Positions 1-7,571 of a DNA stretch of 64,000 bases are shown here, in pieces (positions within the stretch are counted from its first letter, which is position 1; the number at the start of each line of letters is the position of its first letter). Origin of the DNA: Streptomyces sp. NBC_01298 (lineage in GTDB: Bacteria > Actinomycetota > Actinomycetes > Streptomycetales > Streptomycetaceae); contig NZ_CP108414.1 of NCBI RefSeq assembly GCF_035978755.1, positions 992,001-1,056,000 on the forward strand, given 5' to 3'. The notes below the pieces were generated by a model. It saw only the letters and a list, made by a program, of their open reading frames with translations. It made no database searches and was not told where the DNA came from. Made by a program: the position numbers and the translations under genes.

Positions 1-1908
1 GATGCGGATGAGCTGGCCGCGGAGCTTGCCGGCCCAGTCGGCCAGGTCGTGCAGGTCGCCGCCGGGCTTCCGGCGCTTGGCGAATGCGTTGTAGAACTCG
101 CCGAACGCCTGGCGGGCCGGGGCTGACAGCTCGATCGTGAGGACATCGGGGCTGGCCCACACCTGCTTGATGAGGTCGCGGATCCGGTGGTCGTAACCGC
201 TGGCGATGTGGGCGGGGATGGGCGGGGAGTCGAAGGTGTCTTCCTCCGTCGGGGCTGGCTTGGCGTACAGGAACCGACCGAGGAGTCCGGACTGACGGAA
301 CTCCGGGTTCTGCTTCTCCAGCCCGGAGATGATCCCGGGCTGCACGATCAGGCCGAGGGCGAGGAACGTGTGCGACATCCGCGCGGACGCCCGGCCGGTC
401 CGGTCGATGGTGTACGGGCCGCCCGTGTACGCCTCCAGCAGCAGGTCCGTGTTGGCCTTGCCGTTGTTGCCGTACAGGCCTGCGGCCACCTTGAACAGGC
501 CGCCCTCGGAGGCGAGGGAGCCGATGCGCCCGCCCTGCTCGTACATGCGCTTGGCGAGTGCTTCGAGAGTGATGTCGCGGACCAGGAGCCGTGGCACCTC
601 GGGGGCGTCGCCGAGCTCCAGCAGCTTCACTCGGGCGGCTTCGGCGTCAGCCTCGGCTTCCTGCCGCTTGTCCGCCGGCGCGTTGGCTGCGCCCTGTTCG
701 GCCTTGGTCATGCGGGCCGTGGTGATGCGGATTTCCTGCGCAGTCGCCTCGACGTCGGGGCGTGCCGCTTCGATCAGCTCGTCCTCGACGTCGCGCAGCG
801 GTGCTGCGGCGGCGTTGAGGGCGGGCGTTTTCTTCTCCGAGGAGTCGGCCAGAGCGGCCAGGTAGAGCGCGGTGGACTCCTGCCAGTCGGGCTTGACCCG
901 AACGCGGCGCCGCCCGCCGGTCGCGGTGGAGATAGTGGCCAGCGCAGCGAACGTGACCAGGTCTACAGGCACCTGAAGCGAGCCTGCAGCAGCGGTGACG
1001 AACTCGCCGAGGCCACCGAGGAGGTCAACGGGGAACGGGGGCACGGCCGGTGCCGCAAGGGACACCGGGGCATCCCAACCGTCATCCGTGATCTGCGTCC
1101 CAGAAATCCCAGAACCCTGATCGGATCCCGGGGTCTGGGACGGGATCGCGATTGTGGGATTTCTGGGATGCGAATCAGGAGTGAGCAGATCGGCGTACCC
1201 GAGCCCGGCCGCCAGATGGTCGGACACGTCCTTGCCCCGGGCCGGCTCCAGCACGCGGACGGGAATGCCCGCCCGCCGCGCGGAGTCGGCAACCGTCGCG
1301 GCGTGCTTCGCTCCGGGCTCGTCGCGGTCCCGGATGACGATGACCTCCGCGACACCAACAAGGTGGCGGGTGTAATCGTCGCTCCACTTCCCCGCCCCAC
1401 CCACGTTGCAGGTGACCGTCGCCCCGGTAGCCCGCAGATTGTCCGCGTCCTTCTCGCCCTCGACGACGAAAACCGGGACGCCGGCCCCGGCGGCGGCGAT
1501 GACCTCGGGCAGCCGGTACAGGACCCGCCGGATGCCGGAGACTCCTGCGGTGCCGTCCGGCTTGAACTGCCGGAACGTCTTCCGTTCCCCGTCGTAGCCC
1601 GGCTCGATGCGCCGCACGATGTAGAGCACTTGGCCGTGCTCGTCTACGTACGGGTACTCCGCGACGACCTGGGGGCGCTCCCGCTTTTGCAGCGGCTCGT
1701 CGAACAGGTCGGCCATGGTGAGGCCGAGCGCGCTGACGACGTCCTCGCTCGCACATCCGGCGTGGCAGTTGATGACCACGCCCTTGGCGCCGTTGGTGAC
1801 CGACAGGGACGGTGATCGGTCCTCGTGAGCGACGCACTGCCATGCCGTGCCGCGGCCCTTGCTGCCGTGCGCATTGAGCGCGTCGATGACGCGCGCGTAT
1901 GCGCTCAT
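1..1908 (-). CDS. Toprim/DUF3987 primase-helicase-like protein, partial
   Basis: The frame is open for 636 codons from an ATG at 1908 to the window edge, so the C-terminus is missing. The N-terminal part looks primase-like: a zinc-knuckle pattern (Cys24-x-x-His27, then CHAGC near residue 50) and a Toprim core with VVEGEKDAD near residue 150 and VIVIRDRDEPG near 190. From about residue 290 on it resembles DUF3987, a domain of unknown biochemistry often fused to primase modules in integrative plasmids and phages. It is the last gene of a leftward run behind two small ORFs and probably serves replication of the element that ends at the integrase near 5.1 kb. The assignment rests on motif recognition only. 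Confidence 0.72.
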   Translation of the reverse strand, partial: MSAYARVIDALNAHGSKGRGTAWQCVAHEDRSPSLSVTNGAKGVVINCHAGCASEDVVSALGLTMADLFDEPLQKRERPQVVAEYPYVDEHGQVLYIVRRIEPGYDGERKTFRQFKPDGTAGVSGIRRVLYRLPEVIAAAGAGVPVFVVEGEKDADNLRATGATVTCNVGGAGKWSDDYTRHLVGVAEVIVIRDRDEPGAKHAATVADSARRAGIPVRVLEPARGKDVSDHLAAGLGYADLLTPDSHPRNPTIAIPSQTPGSDQGSGISGTQITDDGWDAPVSLAAPAVPPFPVDLLGGLGEFVTAAAGSLQVPVDLVTFAALATISTATGGRRRVRVKPDWQESTALYLAALADSSEKKTPALNAAAAPLRDVEDELIEAARPDVEATAQEIRITTARMTKAEQGAANAPADKRQEAEADAEAARVKLLELGDAPEVPRLLVRDITLEALAKRMYEQGGRIGSLASEGGLFKVAAGLYGNNGKANTDLLLEAYTGGPYTIDRTGRASARMSHTFLALGLIVQPGIISGLEKQNPEFRQSGLLGRFLYAKPAPTEEDTFDSPPIPAHIASGYDHRIRDLIKQVWASPDVLTIELSAPARQAFGEFYNAFAKRRKPGGDLHDLADWAGKLRGQLIRI

Positions 1909-1963
1909 GCGGCGACCGTCTTCCCGCGCCGAGGGCGCAGCTCGTACTGAGTGACGTGCGTGG

Positions 1964-2245
1964 TCAACGTGCTGTCTCCGTCTTGTCCGTCGTGACGTGC
2001 TCGGCGAGGGCGAGGACGTCGGCGACCCAGCGGCGGGCGGCGGCGCGGGTACTGGTCGCGCTCGGCTGCTCTTCGAGGCTGGCTCTGATCGATCCGAGGG
2101 TGAGCTCCCGGCGGGCACGCTCGCGGCGGGCCCGGATGAGGAGCTCGTCGGTGTACGGGCACTGCGGCCATTCGCCTCCGGGGATCCCGGAGGGCCCCGG
2201 CGCCATGGTGGCGCCGGGGGACCGGGTGGAGGTGCGGGAGGTCAC
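1964..2245 (-). CDS. hypothetical protein (93 aa)
   Basis: A 93-residue, Arg/Ala-rich protein that I do not recognise. Its ATG overlaps the stop of the upstream gene by four bases (ATGA at 2242-2245), typical of translational coupling, and it lies 55 bases before the primase-like gene, so the three probably form one transcript. No membrane segment or metal-binding motif is visible. The C-terminal half (RAAARRWVADVLALAEHV) should be helical. Function unknown. Confidence 0.5.
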   Translation of the reverse strand: MTSRTSTRSPGATMAPGPSGIPGGEWPQCPYTDELLIRARRERARRELTLGSIRASLEEQPSATSTRAAARRWVADVLALAEHVTTDKTETAR

Positions 2246-2682
2246 CGCGCGCCCTCGGCGTGCGCCGCGCTGAGCAGTGCGGCGACCTCGGCGAGGATGA
2301 CCTTGGAGTCACCGGCCCGCCAGATGAGGGCGGCGAGGCAGTCGAGGAACTTCACGAGGTTCGCGTCGGCGCCCTCGCCCTTGATCTTGGCGATGTCGAC
2401 GAGGACGGCGCGGGCCCGCGGGGTGAGCGGGGGGAGGCCTTCCCGGCGGCATGCCTCGACGAGGGAGTCGTTCATCAGGTTGGCGATCTGGTCCCGGCTG
2501 ATCTTGGCGGCGAGCGTGGGCACCTCGTCGGAGATGCGGTCGGCGATCCGTTCCGCGAGCGACCGTCCGGCCGGGGTGGTTGCGGCGATGCCGGCGACGG
2601 CCGCGCTTGTGGTGCGCCTGTCGGCGTTGTAGATGTCGAGATCCGTGCTCGCGAGGACCGGGAGATTGGCGTTACGCTGCAT
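2242..2682 (-). CDS. hypothetical protein (146 aa) of the left integrated element
   Basis: The start was set at the ATG at 2682 because GAAAGGAGC lies seven bases upstream; a longer frame with start at 2721 has no such site. The protein is mostly helical (SLAERIADRISDEVP, IANLMNDSLVEACRREG) and soluble, with no motif I recognise. It overlaps the next gene by four bases and precedes the primase-like gene, so a role in replication or maintenance of the element is plausible but only inferred. A perfect 10-bp inverted repeat (2698-2707 with 2726-2735) lies in its leader just upstream of the ribosome binding site. Confidence 0.55.
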   Translation of the reverse strand: MQRNANLPVLASTDLDIYNADRRTTSAAVAGIAATTPAGRSLAERIADRISDEVPTLAAKISRDQIANLMNDSLVEACRREGLPPLTPRARAVLVDIAKIKGEGADANLVKFLDCLAALIWRAGDSKVILAEVAALLSAAHAEGAR

Positions 2683-2764
2683 GGCAGAGCTCCTTTCACG
2701 GCCGCGCATATGGGACTGCAATCCCGCGCGGCCGTTCGGCTGTCCAAGGTCGGATGGTGCTTCG

Positions 2765-2805
2765 CGGCCCCCGGCGACAGGTGTTAGCGCACCTGCTGGG
2801 GGCCG
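2765..2805. terminator. GC-rich stem-loop between excisionase-like genes and the replication operon
   Basis: Arms CGGCCCCC (2765-2772) and GGGGGCCG (2798-2805) enclose a second inner stem (CAGGTG/CACCTG). It sits directly downstream of the leftward HTH gene that ends at 2809, so it could end that transcript or attenuate read-through into the gene starting at 2682. The T-run lies on the rightward side. Confidence 0.5.
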
Positions 2806-2808
2806 TTT

Positions 2809-3021
2809 TCACGCGCTTTCCAGCAGGTGGACGAGGCTGTTCGTGATCACGACGTACCGGCGTCCGAGCGGCAGGATCCTGACCGGCGATTCACCGCGCT
2901 TGATCAGCTCGTACAGCTGCGACTTGCTGCACCCCAGGGCAAGGGCCGCTTGCGGAACGGAGACGGTTGCGGACCATCCGCGGACTTCGGCGAGCGTCGG
3001 GGGGAGCGTCGGCGTTCTCAC
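2809..3021 (-). CDS. small helix-turn-helix protein (excisionase-like, 70 aa)
   Basis: A 70-residue protein with a MerR/AlpA-like winged HTH core: VSVPQAALALGCSKSQLYEL (residues about 20-39) followed by the basic wing residues GESPVRILPLGRRYVV. This is the layout of excisionase-type or transcriptional activator proteins of Streptomyces integrative plasmids. It overlaps the upstream gene by four bases (3018-3021). With the integrase at 3901 nearby, a role as recombination directionality factor or as activator of the leftward operon is likely, though not proven. Confidence 0.65.
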   Translation of the reverse strand: MRTPTLPPTLAEVRGWSATVSVPQAALALGCSKSQLYELIKRGESPVRILPLGRRYVVITNSLVHLLESA

Positions 3022-3221
3022 GCTGCACTTCCAGCGGGAACGGTCTGAGCGTCAAGCCAGGCCTCAATGGCGGATCCGCGGTAGACGATCCGCCCCGACT
3101 TGCTCGACGACGTCTTGATGTAGGCAGGGCCGGTTCCCATCCAGCGCCAGTTGGCAAGCCGTTGCCGCGCCAGGCCGTACCGGGCTTCCACCTGTACGGG
3201 GCTTAGCAGCTCTTCAGCCAC
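3018..3221 (-). CDS. small helix-turn-helix protein (AlpA/excisionase-like, 67 aa)
   Basis: A 67-residue DNA-binding protein of the AlpA/HTH_17 type. LLSPVQVEARYGLARQRLAN forms the HTH, GPAYIKTSSSKSGRIVYR the wing, and IEAWLDAQ the closing helix, all typical of phage and plasmid excisionases. It is the first gene of the leftward pair and is divergent from the XRE regulator at 3354. Two different small HTH proteins in tandem suggest one excisionase and one regulator, but the sequence does not show which is which. Confidence 0.68.
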   Translation of the reverse strand: MAEELLSPVQVEARYGLARQRLANWRWMGTGPAYIKTSSSKSGRIVYRGSAIEAWLDAQTVPAGSAA

Positions 3222-3353
3222 TCGCCCTCACCTCCACACTTAGACTCATGTGTTGCTAGTTAGCACCAACTGTTGTTAGATGGGGCCATGACCCAGATAG
3301 TAGCGGAATGCAGCGGACATACAAGGGCTTCCTTGTTGCTTACGCTGCTACCC
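3222..3353. promoter_or_regulatory. divergent control region with short palindrome
   Basis: An unusually AT-rich 132-bp gap between the leftward HTH pair and the rightward XRE gene. It contains TGCTA-GT-TAGCA (3254-3265), a perfect 5-bp inverted repeat, followed by related TTGTTAG and TTGTTGCT tracts. It probably holds both divergent promoters and an operator for the XRE regulator. The regulator's ATG at 3354 lacks a clear ribosome binding site, so its mRNA may be leaderless. Confidence 0.45.
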
Positions 3354-3908
3354 ATGACTGAACAGCAGCGCGGACGGCGCGCAATCGAGGTTGGTCCCAC
3401 CGGTACGACCGTCGGGCTCAACCTGGGGCGGCTCCGGAAGCGCCACGGACTGACCACCCGGCAGTTGTCAGGCGCCCTTGAGCGTGCGGGGCGATACATC
3501 CCCGCCTCCGGCATCACGCGCATGGAGAAGGGCGAACGCTCCGTCACCGTGGACGACCTCGCCGCGCTGTGCCGAGTCCTCGGCGTGTCACCGTCCGCGC
3601 TACTCCTCCCACTGACCAGTCAGCCCACTGATTCCGTCGAGGTGACCGGGGCGGGGAGCGTGTCGGCAGTTGACGCGTGGCAGTGGGCGAACGGCGAGCG
3701 CCCCCTCTCTCTGACCTCCGGGAAGGAACGTGAGGAACTCGTCGAGCACCGTCTCTACGGACTGCCGCTGTGGCTCTGGCCGCAGTCCGGAAACGAGGAC
3801 GCGTCGATGATGCGCGCGCGCCTTCTGGCCGCGGGTCTGCCAGTCGACGACCTGTACGGCGACATGGGCATGATCGAACGACCCCGAGCGGGCGGGGACG
3901 ATGGCTGA
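3354..3908 (+). CDS. XRE-family transcriptional regulator (184 aa)
   Basis: The N-terminal helix-turn-helix spans about residues 20-70 (NLGRLRKRHGLTTRQLSGAL, then ITRMEKGERSVTVDDLAALC and VLGVSPSALLLP), the standard Cro/C1 layout. The C-terminal part is a tryptophan-containing domain common in Streptomyces regulators (WQWANGERPL, LPLWLWPQSG). The ATG at 3354 was preferred over an upstream frame start because the homologous region begins there. The gene overlaps the integrase start by eight bases, so regulator and integrase are probably co-transcribed; a repressor or stability role for the element is the likely job. Confidence 0.75.
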   Translation: MTEQQRGRRAIEVGPTGTTVGLNLGRLRKRHGLTTRQLSGALERAGRYIPASGITRMEKGERSVTVDDLAALCRVLGVSPSALLLPLTSQPTDSVEVTGAGSVSAVDAWQWANGERPLSLTSGKEREELVEHRLYGLPLWLWPQSGNEDASMMRARLLAAGLPVDDLYGDMGMIERPRAGGDDG

Positions 3909-5097
3909 GATCAAGAAGATCACGCTCGGCAACGGCAAGACGCGGTACCGGTTCGTCATCGACATCGGGCGCGACGAGGACGGCCGGCGCAAGCAGCTCA
4001 CCGTCACGAAGGACACGGCGAAGGAGGCCAAGAACGAGTTGGCCCGGCTCCAGCACGAGCGGAGTACCGGCCAGCTCATCATGCCGAGCAAGGTCACCGT
4101 GTCCGAGCTGCTCGACCTGTACATGGCCAGCAAGGCCGACGACCTTGAAGAGACAACGCTCTTCGCCTACAGGAGCGCACTGGTCCACGTGCATGCCTAC
4201 CTCGGGCACATCCGGCTACAGGAGCTGACCGAGGACCACGTCGAATCCATGGTGGCCTGGCTCCTCGTCAACGCCCGTCGGCGCGGAGGGAAGCCCGGAA
4301 CAGGTCTGAGGACCACCACAGCGAGCGGCATCCTCGGACGCCTCCGCTCGGCGCTCAACCTCGGCATCCGGCGCCGGTTCGTGGCCCGGAACGTCGCGGA
4401 GCACATCACCATCCCGAGGAAGGCACGCAAGGTCGAGAAGCGGGACAGCCCCCGCGAAAAACCATGGAACGTCGTCGAGGTCAAGGAGTTCATCCTCGGC
4501 ATGCGCGACGACCGCCTGTTCGCCCCGCTGCTCCTCAGCCTGATGGGCCTGCGGCCGGCGGAGGTGTCAGGCCTGCGGTGGACTGACCTCGATTTCGAGG
4601 CCGGGACGCTGAACATCGCCAACACCCGGACCCTGATCGGCAACAGGCGTGTGATCGAGAAGGACACGAAGAGCGAGGCCGGGGAGCGCACGCTCCCGCT
4701 GCCGGATCCCGTCCGGCTGGGCTTGTTGAACTTCAAGGTGTTGCAGGCGGCCGAGTCGGCTACGGCTGGCGAGGGCTACACGAACAGCGGCTACGTGTTC
4801 GTGGACTCGCTCGGCATGGCGATGAACGGGAGGCTCCTGCGGGAGCACGCGTACACGCTCATGACGACGCTCCGGCTCCGCAAGGTCCGCCTGTACGACG
4901 CGCGGCACTCGTGCCTGACGTTCCTGGCGGTGAACGGGGTGCCGGACACGATCCTCGCCGCGTGGGCCGGCCACACGAACGCCAACTTCACGAAGAGGGT
5001 GTACGTCCACCCGACGGCGGCCGACATGCACGAAGCGGTCGTCCACCTGAACGCACTGCTGGGGGTCGGAAGCAACGACTCCGACCCCCCTGTGTGA
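3901..5097 (+). CDS. int: tyrosine-type site-specific integrase (398 aa)
   Basis: It has all three integrase parts: an N-terminal arm-binding domain (residues 1-60), a SAM-like core-binding domain (about 70-170) and a catalytic domain. The catalytic residues visible are Arg in LMGLRPAEVSGLRW (about 217), Arg in LYDARHSCLT (about 335), AGHT (about 358) and the nucleophilic Tyr in RVYVHP (about 368). In the usual HxxR box the first His is Tyr here, a variant seen in actinobacterial integrases. It would integrate and excise the element to its left. Its 3' end at 5097 suggests the attachment site lies just downstream, but no tRNA gene or other target is recognisable there. Confidence 0.9.
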   Translation: MAEIKKITLGNGKTRYRFVIDIGRDEDGRRKQLTVTKDTAKEAKNELARLQHERSTGQLIMPSKVTVSELLDLYMASKADDLEETTLFAYRSALVHVHAYLGHIRLQELTEDHVESMVAWLLVNARRRGGKPGTGLRTTTASGILGRLRSALNLGIRRRFVARNVAEHITIPRKARKVEKRDSPREKPWNVVEVKEFILGMRDDRLFAPLLLSLMGLRPAEVSGLRWTDLDFEAGTLNIANTRTLIGNRRVIEKDTKSEAGERTLPLPDPVRLGLLNFKVLQAAESATAGEGYTNSGYVFVDSLGMAMNGRLLREHAYTLMTTLRLRKVRLYDARHSCLTFLAVNGVPDTILAAWAGHTNANFTKRVYVHPTAADMHEAVVHLNALLGVGSNDSDPPV

Positions 5098-5335
5098 GAT
5101 TTTGTGAGATTTCCGCTCTCCAGCGGATCAACAAACAGCCCCTGATCTGGGAAGCAGTCGGAAGCGGTAGAACACCGCTTCGCTCATCGGACCAGTCTCA
5201 CCGCACGGCGGGAGCCCGTCACGTACTCGGCCGTCCGGCGTGCCGGGATCGGATGCCCGGCGCGCGCGGACCGGGCGCCGGCACGCGCGGACCAGCCATC
5301 CGACGCGCGCGGACCAGGCGTCCGACTCCCGGGGA
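5098..5335. other. intergenic stretch likely holding the left element's right boundary
   Basis: No gene is visible. The first part has TGTGAGATT repeated twice just after the integrase stop. The second part (about 5240-5345) is very GC-rich with near-repeats of CGCGCGGACC and GTCCG, which may end transcription of the leftward thioredoxin gene. The chromosome-element junction should lie here, but without the other end the core cannot be defined. Confidence 0.35.
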
Positions 5336-5743
5336 TCAGGCGTCCGGCGTGCCGGGCTCCTCGGCCGTGGCTCCGGCCGCGCCCGCCTGCTCGGCGGCGA
5401 TCTTCGTCCGCACCTCGTCCATGTCCAGGGCCCGGGCCTGGGTGATGAGGTCCGTCAGCGCCGCCTCGGGCAGCGCGCCGGGCTGCGAGAAGATCGCGAC
5501 CTGGTCCCGGACGATCATCAGGGTCGGGATGGAGCTGATCTGGAAGGCGGCGGCGAGCTCCTGCTGCGCCTCGGTGTCCACCTTGGCGAAGAGCAGGTCG
5601 GGATTGGCCTCGGCGGCCTTCTCGTAGACCGGGGCGAACTGCAGGCAGGGGCGGCACCAGCCCGCCCAGAAGTCGATCAGGACGAACGAGTTCTCGCTCA
5701 CCGTCCGGTCGAAGTTCTCCTTGGTGAGTTCGACAGTAGCCAC
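5336..5743 (-). CDS. thioredoxin (135 aa)
   Basis: A cytoplasmic thioredoxin fold protein with the redox-active WCRPC motif (WAGWCRPCLQFAP, around residue 30) and the cis-Pro region SSIPTLM near 75. It reduces protein disulfides with electrons from thioredoxin reductase. The GTG at 5743 was chosen because GGAGGT lies nine bases upstream and homologous residues begin right after it. The length fits the family, with an Ala/Glu-rich tail of about 25 residues. The active site has Arg-Pro instead of the usual Gly-Pro, as in several actinobacterial paralogs. A SigR-like promoter lies upstream (5788-5813). Confidence 0.9.
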   Translation of the reverse strand: MATVELTKENFDRTVSENSFVLIDFWAGWCRPCLQFAPVYEKAAEANPDLLFAKVDTEAQQELAAAFQISSIPTLMIVRDQVAIFSQPGALPEAALTDLITQARALDMDEVRTKIAAEQAGAAGATAEEPGTPDA

Positions 5744-5787
5744 GGTATTCCAGACCTCCAGAGTGCTGTGCTGCTTGTTTTCCCTGA

Positions 5788-5813
5788 ACGAACGACCGGC
5801 TCGAAGCATTCCT
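5788..5813 (-). promoter_or_regulatory. SigR-type (thiol stress) promoter for thioredoxin
   Basis: On the minus strand GGAAT (5813-5809) is followed by exactly 18 bases and then GTT (5790-5788). This matches the published consensus of the Streptomyces oxidative-stress sigma factor SigR (GGAAT-N18-GTT), which is known to control thioredoxin genes. The site is about 45 bases before the GTG start, a sensible leader length. Confidence 0.65.
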
Positions 5814-5977
5814 GACCGCGGACAAGCCCGGATAACCTCGGATGACCACTGATAACGCCGATACGCACGGACAACCGCACACAATGGCCCCATGACGCAC
5901 ACCGTGCGATTCCTCCGCCGGCTGCACCCCGGCGACGCCCTCTCCGAGGACACGGGCGGGGCCTCCGGGGAGACGCC

Positions 5978-7417
5978 CTAGAACGGATGCCCGCCCGGGG
6001 TGGCGCGGAGCGTGGTCCAGCGCAGCTCGGTGAAGGCGTCGAGGTTCGCCTCGCCGCCGAAGCGCGCGCCGGTCCCGGACGCGCCGACCCCGCCGAAGGG
6101 GGCCACGGCCTCGTCGTTCACCGTCTGGTCGTTGACGTGCGCGATCCCGACCGGGATCCGCCCCGCCAGGTCCAGCCCGCGCGCCGCGTCGCCGGTCACG
6201 ATCCCGAGGGAGAGCCCGTAGGGGCCGGCCGAGGCCAGCTCCACGGCCTCGTCCTCCGTCGCGAAGGAGCGTACGGGCGCCACCGGCCCGAAGACCTCCT
6301 CCGCGTAGGCGGGGCTGTCGTCTCCGGCGCCCGCCAGCACCGTCGGCCGGTAGAAGAGGTCCTGGTAGGCGCCGCCGGTGACGAGTTTGGCGCCCTGTGC
6401 GGCGCTGGCTTCCACCAGGCCGTGGACCCGGTCCAGCTGGGAGCGGTCGATGAGCGGCCCCAGGTGCACCTGCTCCCGGTACGGGTCCCCGACCGCGAGC
6501 TCCTCCGCGCGCGCGGCGAGCCGCTCGACGTACTCGTCGTAGAGCGAGGCGTGCACGAGGTGCCTCCCGGCCGTCATGCAGATCTGGCCCTGGTGGAAGA
6601 AGGAGCCCCAGGAGGCCTGCGCGACGGCCGCCGCCACGTCGGCGTCACGGAGTACGACGAGCGCCGAGTTCCCGCCCAACTCCAGGTGGGCGCGCTTGAG
6701 GTGACGTCCCGCCATCTCTCCGACGATCCGGCCGCTCGCGGTGGAGCCGGTGAACGACACCACCCTGACCAGCGGATCGCTGACCACGGCCGCGCCCGTT
6801 TCCGCGCCGCCGGGGAGCACATGCAGCAGTCCGCCCGGCAGGCCGGCCGCCGCGAAGACGGCGGCGAGGGCGAGCCCGCCGCTGACCGCGGTACGGCGGT
6901 CCGGCTTGAGGAGCACCGCGTTGCCGAGGGCGAGCGCGGGGGCGACCGAGCGGATCGAGAGGATCAGCGGTGCGTTGAAGGGAGCCACCACCCCTACGAC
7001 ACCGACCGGTTCGCGTCGGGTGAAGGACAGCCGCGGCGCCTCGCTGGGCAGCACCTGACCGGCGGGACGCGAGGCCAGGGCCGCGGCCTCGTAGCACTCC
7101 TGCGCGGCGACGTGCAGCTCGAAGGCGGCCTTGCCGGGGATGGACCCGGACTCCCGGACCAGCCACTCCCGCAGCTCGTCGGCGTGGGCGGTGAACAGGT
7201 CCCCGGCCCGGCGCAGCACGGCGGCCCGCTCCAGGTGGGTGGCCCGCGCCCAGTCCCGCTGGGCCGCGTGGGCCCGTACGGCGACCTCCGCCACATCGGC
7301 CGGCGCGGCCAGGTCGAGGGTCGCGAGGGTCTGGCCGGTGGCGGGTTCGAGGACCGGGGCGGTACCCCCGGTGAGGGTGGGACCGTCCTGCCAGAGCGTC
7401 GGATCGAGGAGCGGCAT
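5978..7417 (-). CDS. aldehyde dehydrogenase (benzaldehyde/vanillin type, 479 aa)
   Basis: An NAD(P)-dependent aldehyde dehydrogenase. It contains APFNAPLILSIRSVAPAL in the cofactor region, SFTGSTASGR, the general-base region LELGGNSALV (Glu near 243) and the catalytic Cys in GQICMTAGR (near 278), followed by EEVFGPVAPV. The ATG at 7417 has GGAGG 12 bases upstream, and the resulting length fits the family. The lack of a charged extension and the APFNAPL variant point to the benzaldehyde/salicylaldehyde dehydrogenase branch; the true substrate is not shown. The PcaF-like thiolase next door suggests aromatic compound catabolism, but the two are separated by about 150 bases and need not form an operon. 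Confidence 0.88.
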   Translation of the reverse strand: MPLLDPTLWQDGPTLTGGTAPVLEPATGQTLATLDLAAPADVAEVAVRAHAAQRDWARATHLERAAVLRRAGDLFTAHADELREWLVRESGSIPGKAAFELHVAAQECYEAAALASRPAGQVLPSEAPRLSFTRREPVGVVGVVAPFNAPLILSIRSVAPALALGNAVLLKPDRRTAVSGGLALAAVFAAAGLPGGLLHVLPGGAETGAAVVSDPLVRVVSFTGSTASGRIVGEMAGRHLKRAHLELGGNSALVVLRDADVAAAVAQASWGSFFHQGQICMTAGRHLVHASLYDEYVERLAARAEELAVGDPYREQVHLGPLIDRSQLDRVHGLVEASAAQGAKLVTGGAYQDLFYRPTVLAGAGDDSPAYAEEVFGPVAPVRSFATEDEAVELASAGPYGLSLGIVTGDAARGLDLAGRIPVGIAHVNDQTVNDEAVAPFGGVGASGTGARFGGEANLDAFTELRWTTLRATPGGHPF

Positions 7418-7571
7418 GGCGCGGGGCCTCCGGATGCGGGGGAGCGTGGCGCGGGGGGCGGCAGCACGCGCCATCGTGCCACTCCACCGCACCGGAGGCA
7501 TCAATTCGCTTCGGTTACCGGGCAGTTGACACCCGACTATGACCGGAAACGATCGACCGACCGGAGTCGCG

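Noticed and set aside
187..1815. Long plus-strand frame of 542 codons
   Set aside because: Antisense shadow of the primase-like gene, which has clear zinc and Toprim motifs.
5892..5981. 29-codon rightward ORF starting ATGACGCACACC
   Set aside because: Too short, with no recognised family and overlapping the aldehyde dehydrogenase end by four bases; could be a tiny gene but cannot be supported.
7418..7428. GGCGCGGGGCC resembling the late phage motif
   Set aside because: Lies in the chromosome upstream of the aldehyde dehydrogenase on the wrong strand and without the -10-like part; treated as chance occurrence in GC-rich DNA.
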